DNA of 57,944 nucleotides, taken from NCBI RefSeq assembly GCF_001043115.1, contig NZ_LFME01000033.1, positions 1-57,944 of the forward strand, given 5' to 3'. This DNA comes from Xanthomonas sp. NCPPB 1128. Its GTDB lineage: Bacteria; Pseudomonadota; Gammaproteobacteria; Xanthomonadales; Xanthomonadaceae. Below, one piece after another: positions 33,879-42,466 of this stretch. The first letter of the stretch is position 1. Each line of letters begins with the position of its first letter. The translations under genes and the position numbers were made by a program. Below the pieces are notes generated by a model, which saw nothing but the letters and a program-made list of their open reading frames with translations, had not been told where the DNA came from and searched no databases.

Positions 33879-35468
33879 ATGCAAAACGATGCCCATTTCC
33901 TGATCCTCGCCGGCCTGTTGTGCGCCGTCATCGTCCTGTTGCTGGCCGTGCTGCTGCGGCGAGGCAACCATGCCGCCCTGGAGTCGGCCCTGCGCGAAGA
34001 GCAGCGCAGCGGCCGCGGCGAACTGCGCGAGCAGCTCGACAGCCTGGCGCGCCAGCAGGATGCGCGCAGCGAAGGTTTCGCCCGCAACCTGGCGGATCTT
34101 TCCACCCGTACCGACCAGCGCCTGGACCTGCTGCGCGAGGCGCTGACCGAGGACGCGCGGCGCGGCCGGGTCGAGGCCGGCGCCGCGCAGCAGCGGATGG
34201 CCGAGTTGCTGAGCCAGCGCCTGGTCGAGATCCGCGGCCAGCTCGACGCCTTCGGCCAGCAGCAGGATGCGCGCATGGCCCAGTTCGGCCAGCAGCAGGC
34301 CGAGCTGATCGCGCGCATCGACACGCAACTGGGCGCGCTGCGCGAGGCCCTGCTCGAGGACACGCGCAAGGGCCGCCAGGAAGGTGCGGACGCGCAGCAG
34401 CGCTTCGCCGACACGCTCGGCCTGCGTCTGAGCGAACTGATCCAGCGCAACGAGCAGCGCCTGGGCGAGATGCGCGGCACCCTGGAAGAGCGGCTGAAGG
34501 AATTGCAGGCCGACAACGCGGCCAAGCTCGAGCAGATGCGCGGCACCGTCGACGAGAAGCTGCAGACCACCCTCAACACGCGCCTGGACGCCTCGTTCAA
34601 GCTGGTCTCCGAACGGCTCGAGCAGGTCCAGCGCGGCCTGGGCGAGATGCAGCAGTTGGCCACCGGCGTCGGCGACCTCAAGCGCGTGCTGAGCAACGTC
34701 AAGAACCGCGGCGGCTGGGGCGAGGTGCAGCTGGAGAACATCCTCGAGCAGACCCTGACCCAGGAGCAGTACGCGCGCGGCGTGCGGGTGCGCCCGGAAC
34801 GCAACGAGATGGTCGACTTCGCGGTGCGCCTGCCCGGCCGCGGCCACGAGGACACGCCGGTGTGGCTGCCGATCGACGCCAAGTTCCCGCGCGAGGACTA
34901 CGAGCGCCTGCTCGACGCGCAGGAGCAGGGCGATCCGGAGCTGGTGCAGGCGACGGGTGCACAACTGGAGCGTGCGATCCGGGTACAGGCCAAGTCGATC
35001 TGCGACAAGTACATCGCCCCGCCGCACACCACCGATTTCGCGGTGATGTTCCTGCCCACCGAAGGCCTGTATGCCGAGACCCTGCGCCGCCCGGGCCTGG
35101 CCGACCTGCTGCAGCGCGAACACCGCATCGTCGTCGCCGGCCCGACCACGATCACCGCCCTGCTCAACAGCCTGCAGATGGGCTTCCGCACCCTGGCCAT
35201 CGAGAAGCGCTCCAGCGAGGTGTGGGGCGTGCTGGCCGCGGTCAAGAGCGAGTTCGGCAAGTTCGCCGGCATCCTGGAAAAGGCCGAGAAGCAGATCAGC
35301 ACCGTCGGCAAGAGCCTGGGCGAGGCCAGCCGCAAGACCCGCACCATCGAACGCCGCCTGCGCGGCGTCGAGACCCTGGCCGACGCGCAGGCCGCGCCGT
35401 TGCTGGAACTGTCGCTGCCGCTGGATGATGCGGAGGCGGAAGAGGCGGCAGACGACGACCGGGAGTGA
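33879..35468 (+). CDS. rmuC: DNA recombination protein RmuC
   Basis: A 529-residue protein: a single N-terminal transmembrane helix (residues 8-26, ILAGLLCAVIVLLLAVLL), about 220 residues of coiled coil (repeated EQLDSLARQQDAR, LREALTEDARR, MRGTLEERLKELQ patterns), then the RmuC nuclease-like domain from about 270 (NRGGWGEVQLENIL, LPIDAKFPREDYERLL, FLPTEGLYAE, VVAGPTTITALLNSLQMGF). It limits DNA inversions at short repeats in E. coli, which is notable in a window so rich in palindromic repeats. The chosen ATG keeps the membrane anchor and follows a putative -10 by 6 nt. Confidence 0.95.
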   Translation: MQNDAHFLILAGLLCAVIVLLLAVLLRRGNHAALESALREEQRSGRGELREQLDSLARQQDARSEGFARNLADLSTRTDQRLDLLREALTEDARRGRVEAGAAQQRMAELLSQRLVEIRGQLDAFGQQQDARMAQFGQQQAELIARIDTQLGALREALLEDTRKGRQEGADAQQRFADTLGLRLSELIQRNEQRLGEMRGTLEERLKELQADNAAKLEQMRGTVDEKLQTTLNTRLDASFKLVSERLEQVQRGLGEMQQLATGVGDLKRVLSNVKNRGGWGEVQLENILEQTLTQEQYARGVRVRPERNEMVDFAVRLPGRGHEDTPVWLPIDAKFPREDYERLLDAQEQGDPELVQATGAQLERAIRVQAKSICDKYIAPPHTTDFAVMFLPTEGLYAETLRRPGLADLLQREHRIVVAGPTTITALLNSLQMGFRTLAIEKRSSEVWGVLAAVKSEFGKFAGILEKAEKQISTVGKSLGEASRKTRTIERRLRGVETLADAQAAPLLELSLPLDDAEAEEAADDDRE

Positions 35469-35840
35469 GGGCTTGCGGTGCCCGCGGCGGCGGTGCGGCG
35501 AGTTGGGATGGCAGGGCGCCGTGGCGGTTACGTCGACGAGAGATGGCATGCGATCAGCACGCGCCATGTTGGATGCAGCGCCGCGACCTAGACGGGCCAG
35601 CGCGGCCGCTTCTTACGCGCGCGCTGTGCAGATGGCGCAGCATGCGGGTGTCCTTGTCTTGCCTGCAGTGTTGATGCGATTCGACATCGCGGATGCGTTG
35701 TCGTCTCCAGGCCGCTCGCCTGCTCGCCTGCTCGCCCGCTGGCCGATACGCGCGCTTCTGATCACGACGAGAGACACATGTGTAGCGGCGGCTCTTGTTC
35801 CTTCTGCGGCAGTCGCGAGCAGGTTTTGCGGACGCGGCTG

Positions 35841-35863
35841 TCGCGGCTGAAGCCGCTCCTACG
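35841..35863. repeat. Single REP-like element in the 35469-36006 gap
   Basis: TCGCGGCTGAAGCCGCTCCT followed by ACG, an unpaired copy. The rest of this 538-bp gap shows no gene I can support. A Cys-rich open frame starting at 35778 translates straight through the REP and is treated as spurious. A TATGCT at about 35972 may be the -10 for the glutathione peroxidase gene. Confidence 0.88.
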
Positions 35864-36006
35864 GGATCACATGATCCGCAGCAAAAGCGGGTGTTACGTA
35901 CCTACACAGGCTAGCTGTCGGTGCGCTGAGTTACGCGGTCACGGCACTGCGCATGCTGCGCCGGCAGCGACTATGCTGGCGCTCCTTTCGATCGAGGTAG
36001 TGCCCC

Positions 36007-36549
36007 ATGTCCGAGTCGCTGACCGCCATCCCGCTGACCCGCATCGACGGCCAGCCGACCACCCTCGCCGCGTTCGACGGTAAGGTGCTGCTGATCGTCA
36101 ACGTCGCTTCCAAGTGCGGTCTCACCGCGCAGTACGCCGGCCTGGAAGCGCTGTACCGCGAGAAGCAGGCGGCCGGGCTGGAAGTGCTCGGTTTCCCGGC
36201 CAACGACTTCAAAGGCCAGGAGCCGGGCAGCGAGGCGGAGATCCAGCAGTTCTGCCAGCTCACCTACGACGTGACGTTCCCGATGTTCGCCAAGATCGCG
36301 GTCACCGGCGAGGATACGCATCCGCTGTACCGCGCACTGATCGCCGCGCAGCCGCAGACCGAGGGCGAGGGCCCGATGCGCGAGAAGCTGGCCGGCTACG
36401 GCATCGAGCCGAATCCGGCGCCGGGCGTGTTGTGGAACTTCGAGAAGTTCCTGGTCGGCCGCCACGGCCAGGTGCTGGGCCGCTTCGCCCCGGACGTCAC
36501 CGCCGAGGATCCGCGCCTGCGCGCGGCGATCGACGCGGCGTTGGGGTAA
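36007..36549 (+). CDS. Glutathione peroxidase family thiol peroxidase
   Basis: A 180-residue thioredoxin-fold peroxidase reducing hydroperoxides, in bacteria usually with thioredoxin as donor. The peroxidatic Cys is in NVASKCGLTAQY (residue about 38), the conserved Trp-Asn in LWNFEKFLVGRHG, and a candidate resolving Cys in QFCQLTYDVTFPMFAK. The second signature reads FPANDFKGQEPGS instead of FPCNQF-GQEPG, replacing the tetrad Gln by Asp and the Cys by Ala, a variant found in some bacterial members. No export signal. GAGGTAG precedes the ATG by 6 nt. Confidence 0.94.
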   Translation: MSESLTAIPLTRIDGQPTTLAAFDGKVLLIVNVASKCGLTAQYAGLEALYREKQAAGLEVLGFPANDFKGQEPGSEAEIQQFCQLTYDVTFPMFAKIAVTGEDTHPLYRALIAAQPQTEGEGPMREKLAGYGIEPNPAPGVLWNFEKFLVGRHGQVLGRFAPDVTAEDPRLRAAIDAALG

Positions 36550-36672
36550 TGGCGCGCTGTGCTCGCGGCCATCTGGCGGTGCTTGGACGAGTTGAAGCTG
36601 CTGTTGTGCCTTCTAGATAGCTGGTGACCGAGCGGGAGAGGTCATCGATGTCCTTGTTGTCTGGCGTCGCTT

Positions 36673-36696
36673 GTCGCGGCTGAAGCCGCTCCTACG
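36673..36696. repeat. Single REP-like element
   Basis: GTCGCGGCTGAAGCCGCTCC followed by TACG, near the start of the 1057-bp non-coding stretch from 36550 to 37606, which otherwise holds the inverted element, an REP pair, a CAACAG tract and the mlaA terminator. Confidence 0.88.
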
Positions 36697-36727
36697 TAAG
36701 GCGTGCAGCCTCGAAGCCGATGTCGCT

Positions 36728-37047
36728 GCCGTTGCCGCTGCCTTGGCTGTTGCTTTGGCTGTTGCTTGGCTTTGGCTTTGGCTGTTGCCCTGGCTTTTGA
36801 TTTACCGGGTTCCCTTCCGAAGCGGCGGCCAGCACGGGGAAAAACCCGAAGGGCGGCGTACATGGATGTACGCCGTCCGCGGCAGGGGCAGGATGCCCCT
36901 TCCGCGGATCCCCGTGATGGACGCGAACCCGGAGCGCGCAGCGCGGAGGGCGCGAAGGCAGGGCGTGCTTTCTTTTGGTTCCTTTTCTTTGCACGAGCAA
37001 AGAAAAGGAACTAGCCCGCAAGGGCGAAAGCTGTTGCTGTTGCTTGA
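36728..37047 (+). repeat. Non-coding composite repeat element, copy 1
   Basis: About 320 bp with, in order: a GTTGCT/GGCTTTG-rich tract, TTTACCGGGTTCCC, GCGAACCCGGAGCGCGCAGC followed by GCGGAGGGCG, the long hairpin GTTCCTTTTCTTTGC-ACGA-GCAAAGAAAAGGAAC, and AAGGGCGAAAGCTGTTGCTG. The same blocks occur in the same order, inverted, in 37178-37436. No protein-coding signal is convincing. This looks like a mobile or amplified non-autonomous element. Confidence 0.75.
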
Positions 37048-37072
37048 GATTTGAGTGTCGGACGAGAAGCAC

Positions 37073-37145
37073 TGTAGGAGCGGCTTTAGCCGCGACACGC
37101 TTTGCATGCCACGTCACAGTGGTCGCGGCTGAAGCCGCTCCTACA
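37073..37145. repeat. REP-like inverted pair between the two element copies
   Basis: TGTAGGAGCGGCTTTAGCCG and GGTCGCGGCTGAAGCCGCTC (then CTACA) in inverted orientation around a 26-bp spacer. It sits almost midway between the two inverted copies of the composite element. Confidence 0.92.
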
Positions 37146-37177
37146 ATCTAGCCACCGCCACCGCCACCGCCACCGCC

Positions 37178-37436
<259 letters not shown>

Positions 37437-37554
37437 GCCTGCTGCATGCTGGCCGGCATCGGCCGAAAACACTTGGCGCCAAGCTGCAAACCGAGCGGTC
37501 ATTCCCGCCCACATCGCGCTGCACCCACAGACGATGGCAGCAAAAGTTTCAGAC

Positions 37555-37582
37555 ACAAAAAACCCGGCCGAAGCCGGGCTTT
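37555..37582 (-). terminator. Rho-independent terminator of the mla operon
   Basis: On the minus strand AAAAGCCCGGCTTCGGCCGG followed by GTTTTTTGTG: an 8-bp GC stem with a TTCG tetraloop and a six-T run, 25 bp after the mlaA stop. It is the clearest intrinsic terminator in the window and marks the end of mlaFEDCBA. Confidence 0.92.
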
Positions 37583-37606
37583 TCGTAGGCGCGTGGTCCG
37601 CCGAAC

Positions 37607-38695
37607 TCAGCGACCGCCGCGCCACTCCGGGACCGGCATCGCGTCCACCGGCACCGTCGGGTTGGTTTCTTCCTCGCGCAGATAGGCCGGCAGGTCGTCG
37701 TCCTGGCGCTTGTGCCCGCGCATGTCGCTCTCGATCTGATAGTTGCGGCGCTGCAACCAGGCATCGCGGGTCAACTGGTACTCGTCCGGCGCCTGGTCGC
37801 GCAAGCTGTCCAGCGACAGCAGCTGCGCCCGCGTGTCGACCAGCTGCAGGCCCTGCAGGCCGATGCGTACCCGGTCTTCCTCGATCTGCTGCAGCGGCGA
37901 TAGCGGCGCGTCGCCGACCAGGCCGAACGTATCGCGCACCGTGCGCGGTCCGAACAGCGGCAGCTCCAGGTAGCGCGAGCGGCGCCAGCCCCATACGCCC
38001 AGGGTTTGGCCGAAGTCCTCGCTGCGTCGCGGCAGGTTGGCGTCGGTGGCCGGGTCGAAAATGCCGCCGATGCCCAGCGTGCTATTGATCAGGAACCGGC
38101 TCAGGGTCTGCCCCGCCTGCAGCGGACGGCCCTGCAGCAACTGGTTGACCATGGTCAGCGGCGAACTGAGATTGTCGAAGAAGTTGGTCACACCCAACCG
38201 CACCGGCCGCGGCACCACGTTGACGTAGGCACGCGCCAGCGGTCGCGCCACGGCGCGGTCGACCACGTTGTTGAAGGCATGCACCTTGCGGTTGTACTTC
38301 TCCCACGGGTCGTAGCTCTGCGGTGCCTGCACGCCCTCCGGCAGGGTCGGATCGGCCACCGGGTTGTACGGATCGCCGCCGTACAGCGCGGCGTAGTCGT
38401 CCTCGGCCGAGGTCGGTGCGCCGTTGGCGCCGGCCGCGCCCGTGGCGCTTGCCGGAGGCGGTGCCGCAGCCGCAGCCGCGCTGGCCGGCGCCGGCGAGGC
38501 GCTGGCGTCCATGCCGGTTGCGGCGTCTGCCGTCGGCATGGCGTTCGCATCGGCGGTGGCGGCGCTGTCGCTGGGGGCCGGTGCGGTCTGTGCCGCCGGT
38601 GGCGGAGGCGGTGGCGGCGTGCGCTTGGGCGCGCCGGCGCAGGCGCCGAGCGCGGCCGCCAGGGTCAGGGAGGTGAGGATACGCAGCACGTTCAT
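37607..38695 (-). CDS. mlaA: MlaA (VacJ) family outer-membrane lipoprotein
   Basis: A 362-residue lipoprotein that removes misplaced phospholipids from the outer leaflet of the outer membrane and passes them to MlaC. The lipobox is LGAC (Cys at about 19). An unusually long low-complexity Pro/Ala/Ser linker (residues 20-100, including seven consecutive Pro) precedes the MlaA domain: DPWEKYNRKVHAFNNVVDRAVARPLARAY, NFFDNLSSPLTMVNQLLQG, LGIGGIFDPA, GVWGWRRSRYLELPLFGPRTVRD. A charged C-terminal tail follows. It is the last gene of mlaFEDCBA, 3 nt after mlaB. E. coli MlaA is about 250 residues; the extra length is mostly the linker and tail. Confidence 0.95.
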   Translation of the reverse strand: MNVLRILTSLTLAAALGACAGAPKRTPPPPPPPAAQTAPAPSDSAATADANAMPTADAATGMDASASPAPASAAAAAAPPPASATGAAGANGAPTSAEDDYAALYGGDPYNPVADPTLPEGVQAPQSYDPWEKYNRKVHAFNNVVDRAVARPLARAYVNVVPRPVRLGVTNFFDNLSSPLTMVNQLLQGRPLQAGQTLSRFLINSTLGIGGIFDPATDANLPRRSEDFGQTLGVWGWRRSRYLELPLFGPRTVRDTFGLVGDAPLSPLQQIEEDRVRIGLQGLQLVDTRAQLLSLDSLRDQAPDEYQLTRDAWLQRRNYQIESDMRGHKRQDDDLPAYLREEETNPTVPVDAMPVPEWRGGR

Positions 38696-38698
38696 GTG

Positions 38699-39004
38699 TC
38701 AGCTCGCCGCAGGGGGAGAGTGGAAGTCCAGGGTCGAGGCCAGCCGGTAGGCGGCACTCAGATCGGTCAGGCCAGCCGGGGCGCCATGGATGGCGACCTC
38801 GGCTTGGCCCTGGGCGCGCAGGCGTGCGGCGAGTTCGGCGAGCAGCGCCAGACCGGCGCTGTCCACCCGCGACACCGCCTTCAGGTCCAGCGCGCGTGCG
38901 CCCGGCAGCGCGCGCAGCGCTGCCGGCCACAGCGCGGTGGCCGCGGCACGGTCGAGCACGCCGCTCAGCGCGAGCGTGTCGCCGTCGCGGCGCACCTGCG
39001 GCAT
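38699..39004 (-). CDS. mlaB: STAS-domain protein MlaB
   Basis: A 101-residue cytosolic STAS protein that stabilises the MlaF ATPase. Its central DLKAVSRVDSAGLALLAELAARL matches the STAS helix with the Asp-Ser-Ala-Gly core. The ATG at 39004 lies one base beyond the mlaC stop (TGATATG); an in-frame GTG at 39016 would overlap mlaC and is an alternative start. Position between mlaC and mlaA is standard for this operon. Confidence 0.9.
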   Translation of the reverse strand: MPQVRRDGDTLALSGVLDRAAATALWPAALRALPGARALDLKAVSRVDSAGLALLAELAARLRAQGQAEVAIHGAPAGLTDLSAAYRLASTLDFHSPPAAS

Positions 39005-39005
39005 A

Positions 39006-39671
39006 TCACTTGCCACTGTTGCCCGCCGGTGCCGCCTGCAGCGTGCCGTTGCGCAGCTCGGCCGCGACCTCGGCGATCGACTTGTTACGCAGCGGGGTGT
39101 CGAACTGGTTGCGGAAGGTCTGCACGTACGACACGCCCTCGACCATCACGTCGAAGATCTTCCAGCCGGCGCCGGTGTTGCGCAGCAGGTAGTCCACCGG
39201 CACCGGGTCGCCGCCGCTGCGCAGCAGTTCGGTGGAGACCTTGACGCCACGGCCGCCCGGCAGCGGGGTTTCCGACTTCACCCGCACCTGCGGCTTGCCT
39301 TCGAAAGTCAGCAGCGAGGTGCCGTAGCGCTGCATCAGGTTGTCGGCCATCGCGTCGCCGAACAGTTTGACGTCGGCGTCGGAAGCGCCGCGGCCGTGCA
39401 CGCCCAGCACCAGGCGGGCGGCGTAGTCGCGGTCGAAGGTCTTGTTCATCTCGCTGTCGATGAACTGGCGCAGCGCGGTGGGGTTGTTCTTGAACTCGCT
39501 GCGGCGCTGTTCCAGCGTGGTCAGGATGCGCGTGCTGTTCTCCAGCACCACCTTGCTGGCCGAACCGGCCTGGGCGGCGGCGGCCGGCGCGGCGGCCTGG
39601 GCCAGCGCGGCGGAAGGCGCGGCCTCGGCCAGCGCGGCGGCGAGAGCGGCGGAAAGCAGTTTGATCGTCAT
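39006..39671 (-). CDS. mlaC: Periplasmic phospholipid-binding protein MlaC (Ttg2D family)
   Basis: A 221-residue exported protein. The signal peptide ends near ALAQ, then an Ala-rich stretch, then the MlaC fold: TLEQRRSEFKNNPTALRQFIDSE, FDRDYAARLVLG, GWKIFDVMVEGVSYVQTFRNQF, the last being the best-conserved block. It shuttles phospholipid between MlaA and the inner-membrane MlaFEDB complex. The start overlaps the mlaD stop by 4 bp (ATGA). Confidence 0.94.
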   Translation of the reverse strand: MTIKLLSAALAAALAEAAPSAALAQAAAPAAAAQAGSASKVVLENSTRILTTLEQRRSEFKNNPTALRQFIDSEMNKTFDRDYAARLVLGVHGRGASDADVKLFGDAMADNLMQRYGTSLLTFEGKPQVRVKSETPLPGGRGVKVSTELLRSGGDPVPVDYLLRNTGAGWKIFDVMVEGVSYVQTFRNQFDTPLRNKSIAEVAAELRNGTLQAAPAGNSGK

Positions 39672-40207
39672 GGCTTGGGTTCCGTTGCGGGCGTGGTGGG
39701 GTCGGCAGAGGGTGCGGCAGCGGGTGTTGCGTTCTTGTCGCCGCCGGCGCTGCCGCCGCCGAACATGTACTTGCCGACCAGCTGGATCAGGTCCACCGCC
39801 GGCTGGGTGAAGGCGATTTCCTGGCCCGGCTTGAGCGTATCCGGGTCGCCGCCGGGCTGCAGGCCGACGTAGCTTTCGCCCAGCAGGCCGCTGGTCAGGA
39901 TCGCCGCCGAGGTATCGGCCGGCAGGTCCTTGTACTTTTCGTCGATGGACAGGGTGACCACCGAGTCGAACTTGGTCGGGTCCAGGTCGATCTTGGCGAC
40001 CTGGCCGATGATGACGCCGCCGATCTTCACCGGCGCCTGCGCACGCAGCTGGCCGATCTGCGAGAAGCGTGCGATCAGGTCGTAGCGGTGGCCGCCGAAG
40101 CCCCACTGGCGGTTGGTGGAAGCCAACGCCAGTACCAGCAGCGAGGCCAGGCCCAGCAGCAGGAAGGCGCCGACGGCGAACTCGAGACGGGGACCACGGA
40201 GAGCCAT
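39668..40207 (-). CDS. mlaD: MCE-domain lipid-transport protein MlaD
   Basis: A 179-residue protein with one N-terminal transmembrane helix (residues 11-30), then a single MCE domain: YDLIARFSQIGQLRAQAPVKIGGVIIGQV, and GLLGESYVGLQPGG. The family forms a hexameric ring in the periplasm and joins MlaC to MlaE. The C-terminal 35 residues are Pro/Ala/Thr-rich. It is translationally coupled to mlaC; a 103-bp gap separates it from mlaE upstream. Confidence 0.95.
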   Translation of the reverse strand: MALRGPRLEFAVGAFLLLGLASLLVLALASTNRQWGFGGHRYDLIARFSQIGQLRAQAPVKIGGVIIGQVAKIDLDPTKFDSVVTLSIDEKYKDLPADTSAAILTSGLLGESYVGLQPGGDPDTLKPGQEIAFTQPAVDLIQLVGKYMFGGGSAGGDKNATPAAAPSADPTTPATEPKP

Positions 40208-40310
40208 AACGTGTCTACCTTGTTGATTCAGCGTGGCCGCGGCGCCAGTGCCGCGACCGGGATGTTGCCGCGGGGCCTGCCGTCGCCGGCCGGCCCCGCG
40301 TTGGCGCCGC

Positions 40311-41060
40311 TCAGCGGAACAGCAGCGCCGACATGACGAAATTGAACATCAGCACCAGCAGCGAGGCATTGACCACGGCGCGGGTGGTGGCCACCGAGGT
40401 GCCCTCGATGGTCGGCTCGGCGTGGAAGCCGACATAGGCCGCCACCAGCGCCGCCGTGCCGCCGAACACCGCCGACTTCAGCATCGCCACGCCGAAGTCG
40501 TCCCAGAAATCCACGCTGCTCGACAGCGCCGACCAGAACGTGCCGCGGTCCAGGCCAAGCGCACCCACCGCCTCGAAGTAGCTGGCGCTGATCGCCAGCG
40601 AGCAGAAGATGCCGGTCAGCAGCGGCACGGTCAGCACCGCCGCCCAGAAGCGCGGCGCCACCGCCTTGGCCACCGGGTCGATCGCCATCAGCTCCAGCGC
40701 CTTGATCTGGTCGGTGGCGCGCATCAGGCCCAGCTCGGCGGCGATGGAGCTGCCGGCGCGGCCGATGAACAGCAGCGCGGTCAGCACCGGCGCCAGCTCG
40801 CGGTACAGCGACAGCCCAAGCAGGGTCGACAACGCATCGGAGGCGCCGTAGGTCTGCAGCGTGCGGTAGCCCTGCAGGGTCAGCACCAGGCCGACGAAGG
40901 CGCCGCCGACGGCGATGATCGGCAGCGAGCGCGCGCCGACCTTGTAGATCTCGCGGATCAGCTCGGCCAGCAGGTCGCGGGTCGGCAGCGAGCCGCGCAG
41001 CACGGTCAGGAAGAACAGCCCGGCGCGGCCCAGGGAACGGATCGGGGCGACGATGGCCAT
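40311..41060 (-). CDS. mlaE: Phospholipid ABC transporter permease MlaE
   Basis: A 249-residue inner-membrane permease with five to six hydrophobic segments and the MlaE signatures ELIREIYKVGARSLPIIAVGGAFVGLVLTLQ, GRAGSSIAAELGLMRATDQIKALELM and PLLTGIFCSLAI. With MlaF, MlaD and MlaB it forms the lipid transporter. The start overlaps the mlaF stop (TGATG), indicating tight coupling. Confidence 0.96.
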   Translation of the reverse strand: MAIVAPIRSLGRAGLFFLTVLRGSLPTRDLLAELIREIYKVGARSLPIIAVGGAFVGLVLTLQGYRTLQTYGASDALSTLLGLSLYRELAPVLTALLFIGRAGSSIAAELGLMRATDQIKALELMAIDPVAKAVAPRFWAAVLTVPLLTGIFCSLAISASYFEAVGALGLDRGTFWSALSSSVDFWDDFGVAMLKSAVFGGTAALVAAYVGFHAEPTIEGTSVATTRAVVNASLLVLMFNFVMSALLFR

Positions 41061-41851
41061 CAGGCGGCGCTCCGCGCGCGCTGCGGCGCATCGAACGGGA
41101 TCGGGCCATCGGGCCGGCCGTGCAGGAACTGCTGCAGCAGCGGATCGGCGCTGGCCTGCAGGTCCTGCGGGGTGCCGGCGAAGACCACGCCGCCGTTGGC
41201 GATGGCCACGGCCTGGTCACAGATCGGCAGAGTCTCGTGGACGTGATGGCTGACGATGATGCTGGTCAGGCCCAGGGTGTGGTTGAGGCGCTGGATCAGG
41301 CTCATGATCACGCCGGAGGCGATCGGGTCCAGCCCGGTCAGGGGTTCGTCGTAGATCATCAGCGGCGGATCCAGCGCCAGCGCGCGTGCCAGCGCCACGC
41401 GCCGCGCCATGCCGCCGGACAGCTCGCGCGGCCAGGCGTCGGCGGCGGCCAGCAGGCCCACGGCGTGCAGCTTCAATGCGACCAGCCGCTGCAGCACCGG
41501 CTCGGGCAGACGGGTGTGGGCGCGCAATGGCAGTGCCACGTTCTCGGCCACGCTCAGATCGGTGAGCAGGCCATTGCCCTGCAGCAGCACGCCGATGCTC
41601 TTGCGCGTCTCGCGCAACGCACGGCTGCCACGCGGCAGTGGCTTGCCGAACACCTGCAGCGTGCCCGCCGCCGGCACCAGTTCGCCGGTCAATGCCGCCA
41701 ACAGCGTGGACTTGCCGCTGCCGGAGGGGCCCAGCACGGCGGTGATGCTGCCGCGCGGCACGCTCAGCGACACGTCACGCAGGATCGCCCGCCCGCCGCG
41801 GTCGATGCGCACGCCCGACAACTGCACCAGATTGGATTCGGAAGACGCCAT
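41060..41851 (-). CDS. mlaF: Phospholipid ABC transporter ATP-binding protein MlaF
   Basis: A 263-residue ABC ATPase: Walker A GPSGSGKST near residue 42, Q-loop region IGVLLQGNGLLTDLSVAENV, signature LSGGMARRVALARAL, Walker B LMIYDEPLTGLDP and the H-loop IIVSHHVHE. It is the first gene of mlaFEDCBA and so defines the operon promoter, which must lie in 41852-42178. It is divergent from the DUF6916-like gene. Confidence 0.96.
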   Translation of the reverse strand: MASSESNLVQLSGVRIDRGGRAILRDVSLSVPRGSITAVLGPSGSGKSTLLAALTGELVPAAGTLQVFGKPLPRGSRALRETRKSIGVLLQGNGLLTDLSVAENVALPLRAHTRLPEPVLQRLVALKLHAVGLLAAADAWPRELSGGMARRVALARALALDPPLMIYDEPLTGLDPIASGVIMSLIQRLNHTLGLTSIIVSHHVHETLPICDQAVAIANGGVVFAGTPQDLQASADPLLQQFLHGRPDGPIPFDAPQRARSAA

Positions 41852-41889
41852 TGCGGCCTTTAACGAAAATACAACATAGGATCGATCCG

Positions 41890-41911
41890 TTCGGCTGAAC
41901 TTAACCGAACT
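41890..41911. promoter_or_regulatory. Inverted repeat in the mlaF divergent intergenic region
   Basis: GTTCGG-n10-CCGAAC stands 39 bp upstream of mlaF, near a TATGTT that could be a -10 on the minus strand. It is a candidate operator for the mla operon or its divergent neighbour. The rest of the 327-bp gap shows no gene or repeat. Confidence 0.3.
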
Positions 41912-42178
41912 GGCCCGTGCAGTATTGTGGCACCGCGCGGCTCGGTGTGCGCGCCCGCTTCGCCCTGTTCATGCAACAGCGTGTCATACGGCCGCGCATT
42001 GGCTCGTCGGCGACGGGTACCGCGCACCTCTGGTCGCCATCGCACCGGCGTCGCACAGCCGCACTTGCGTGTGACCCACGTCGGTGTGGACAAATGTCCG
42101 TACAGCGCTTGTGCGCTTCGCGACGGCACGCGACGATGCCGCCATGGCGACCGTGCCGAACCACACCTGGAGTCAAGG

Positions 42179-42466
42179 ATGGAGCTGTTGAGCTTGGAAC
42201 ACTTCGCCGGAAGCGTGAACGAGACGTTCTCGGCGCAGTTGAACGAAGGCGAGGTCGCGTTCGTGCTGGTCGAAGCGCGGCCGCTGCCGACGCCGCCCGC
42301 GGCGCGGCGCGCGCCATTTTCGCTGCTGTTCCGCAACGGCTCGGCGTTTCTGTTTCCGCAGCAGACCTACCAGATGCGCCATCCGCGCCTGGGCGAGATC
42401 GGGATCTTCCTGGTGCCGGTCGCGCGCGAACGCGACGGCTTCCTGTATCAGGCCGTGTTCAACTGA
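42179..42466 (+). CDS. DUF6916-like small protein of the tail-collar locus
   Basis: A 95-residue soluble protein starting MELLSLEHFAGSVNETFSAQ, with an FSLLFRNGSAFLFPQQTYQM core and a GIFLVPVARERDGFLYQAVFN end. This pattern fits the DUF6916 group, which I recall as commonly encoded beside tail-collar (MdpB-type) proteins, as here. The ATG at 42179 is preceded by GTCAAGG; the frame is open upstream to 41927 without similarity. It overlaps the convergent GNAT gene by 8 bp. Function unknown. Confidence 0.78.
   Translation: MELLSLEHFAGSVNETFSAQLNEGEVAFVLVEARPLPTPPAARRAPFSLLFRNGSAFLFPQQTYQMRHPRLGEIGIFLVPVARERDGFLYQAVFN

Noticed and set aside
35778-36083. Cys-rich 101-codon ORF (MCSGGSCSFCGS start)
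   Set aside because: It runs straight through a REP element, overlaps the glutathione peroxidase start and has no ribosome-binding site; the Cys cluster is probably chance.
36671-37054. Several 60-140 codon ORFs in the 36.6-37.6 kb region
   Set aside because: All translate REP or GCTGTT/CAACAG microsatellite sequence and none shows a Shine-Dalgarno or plausible protein composition.
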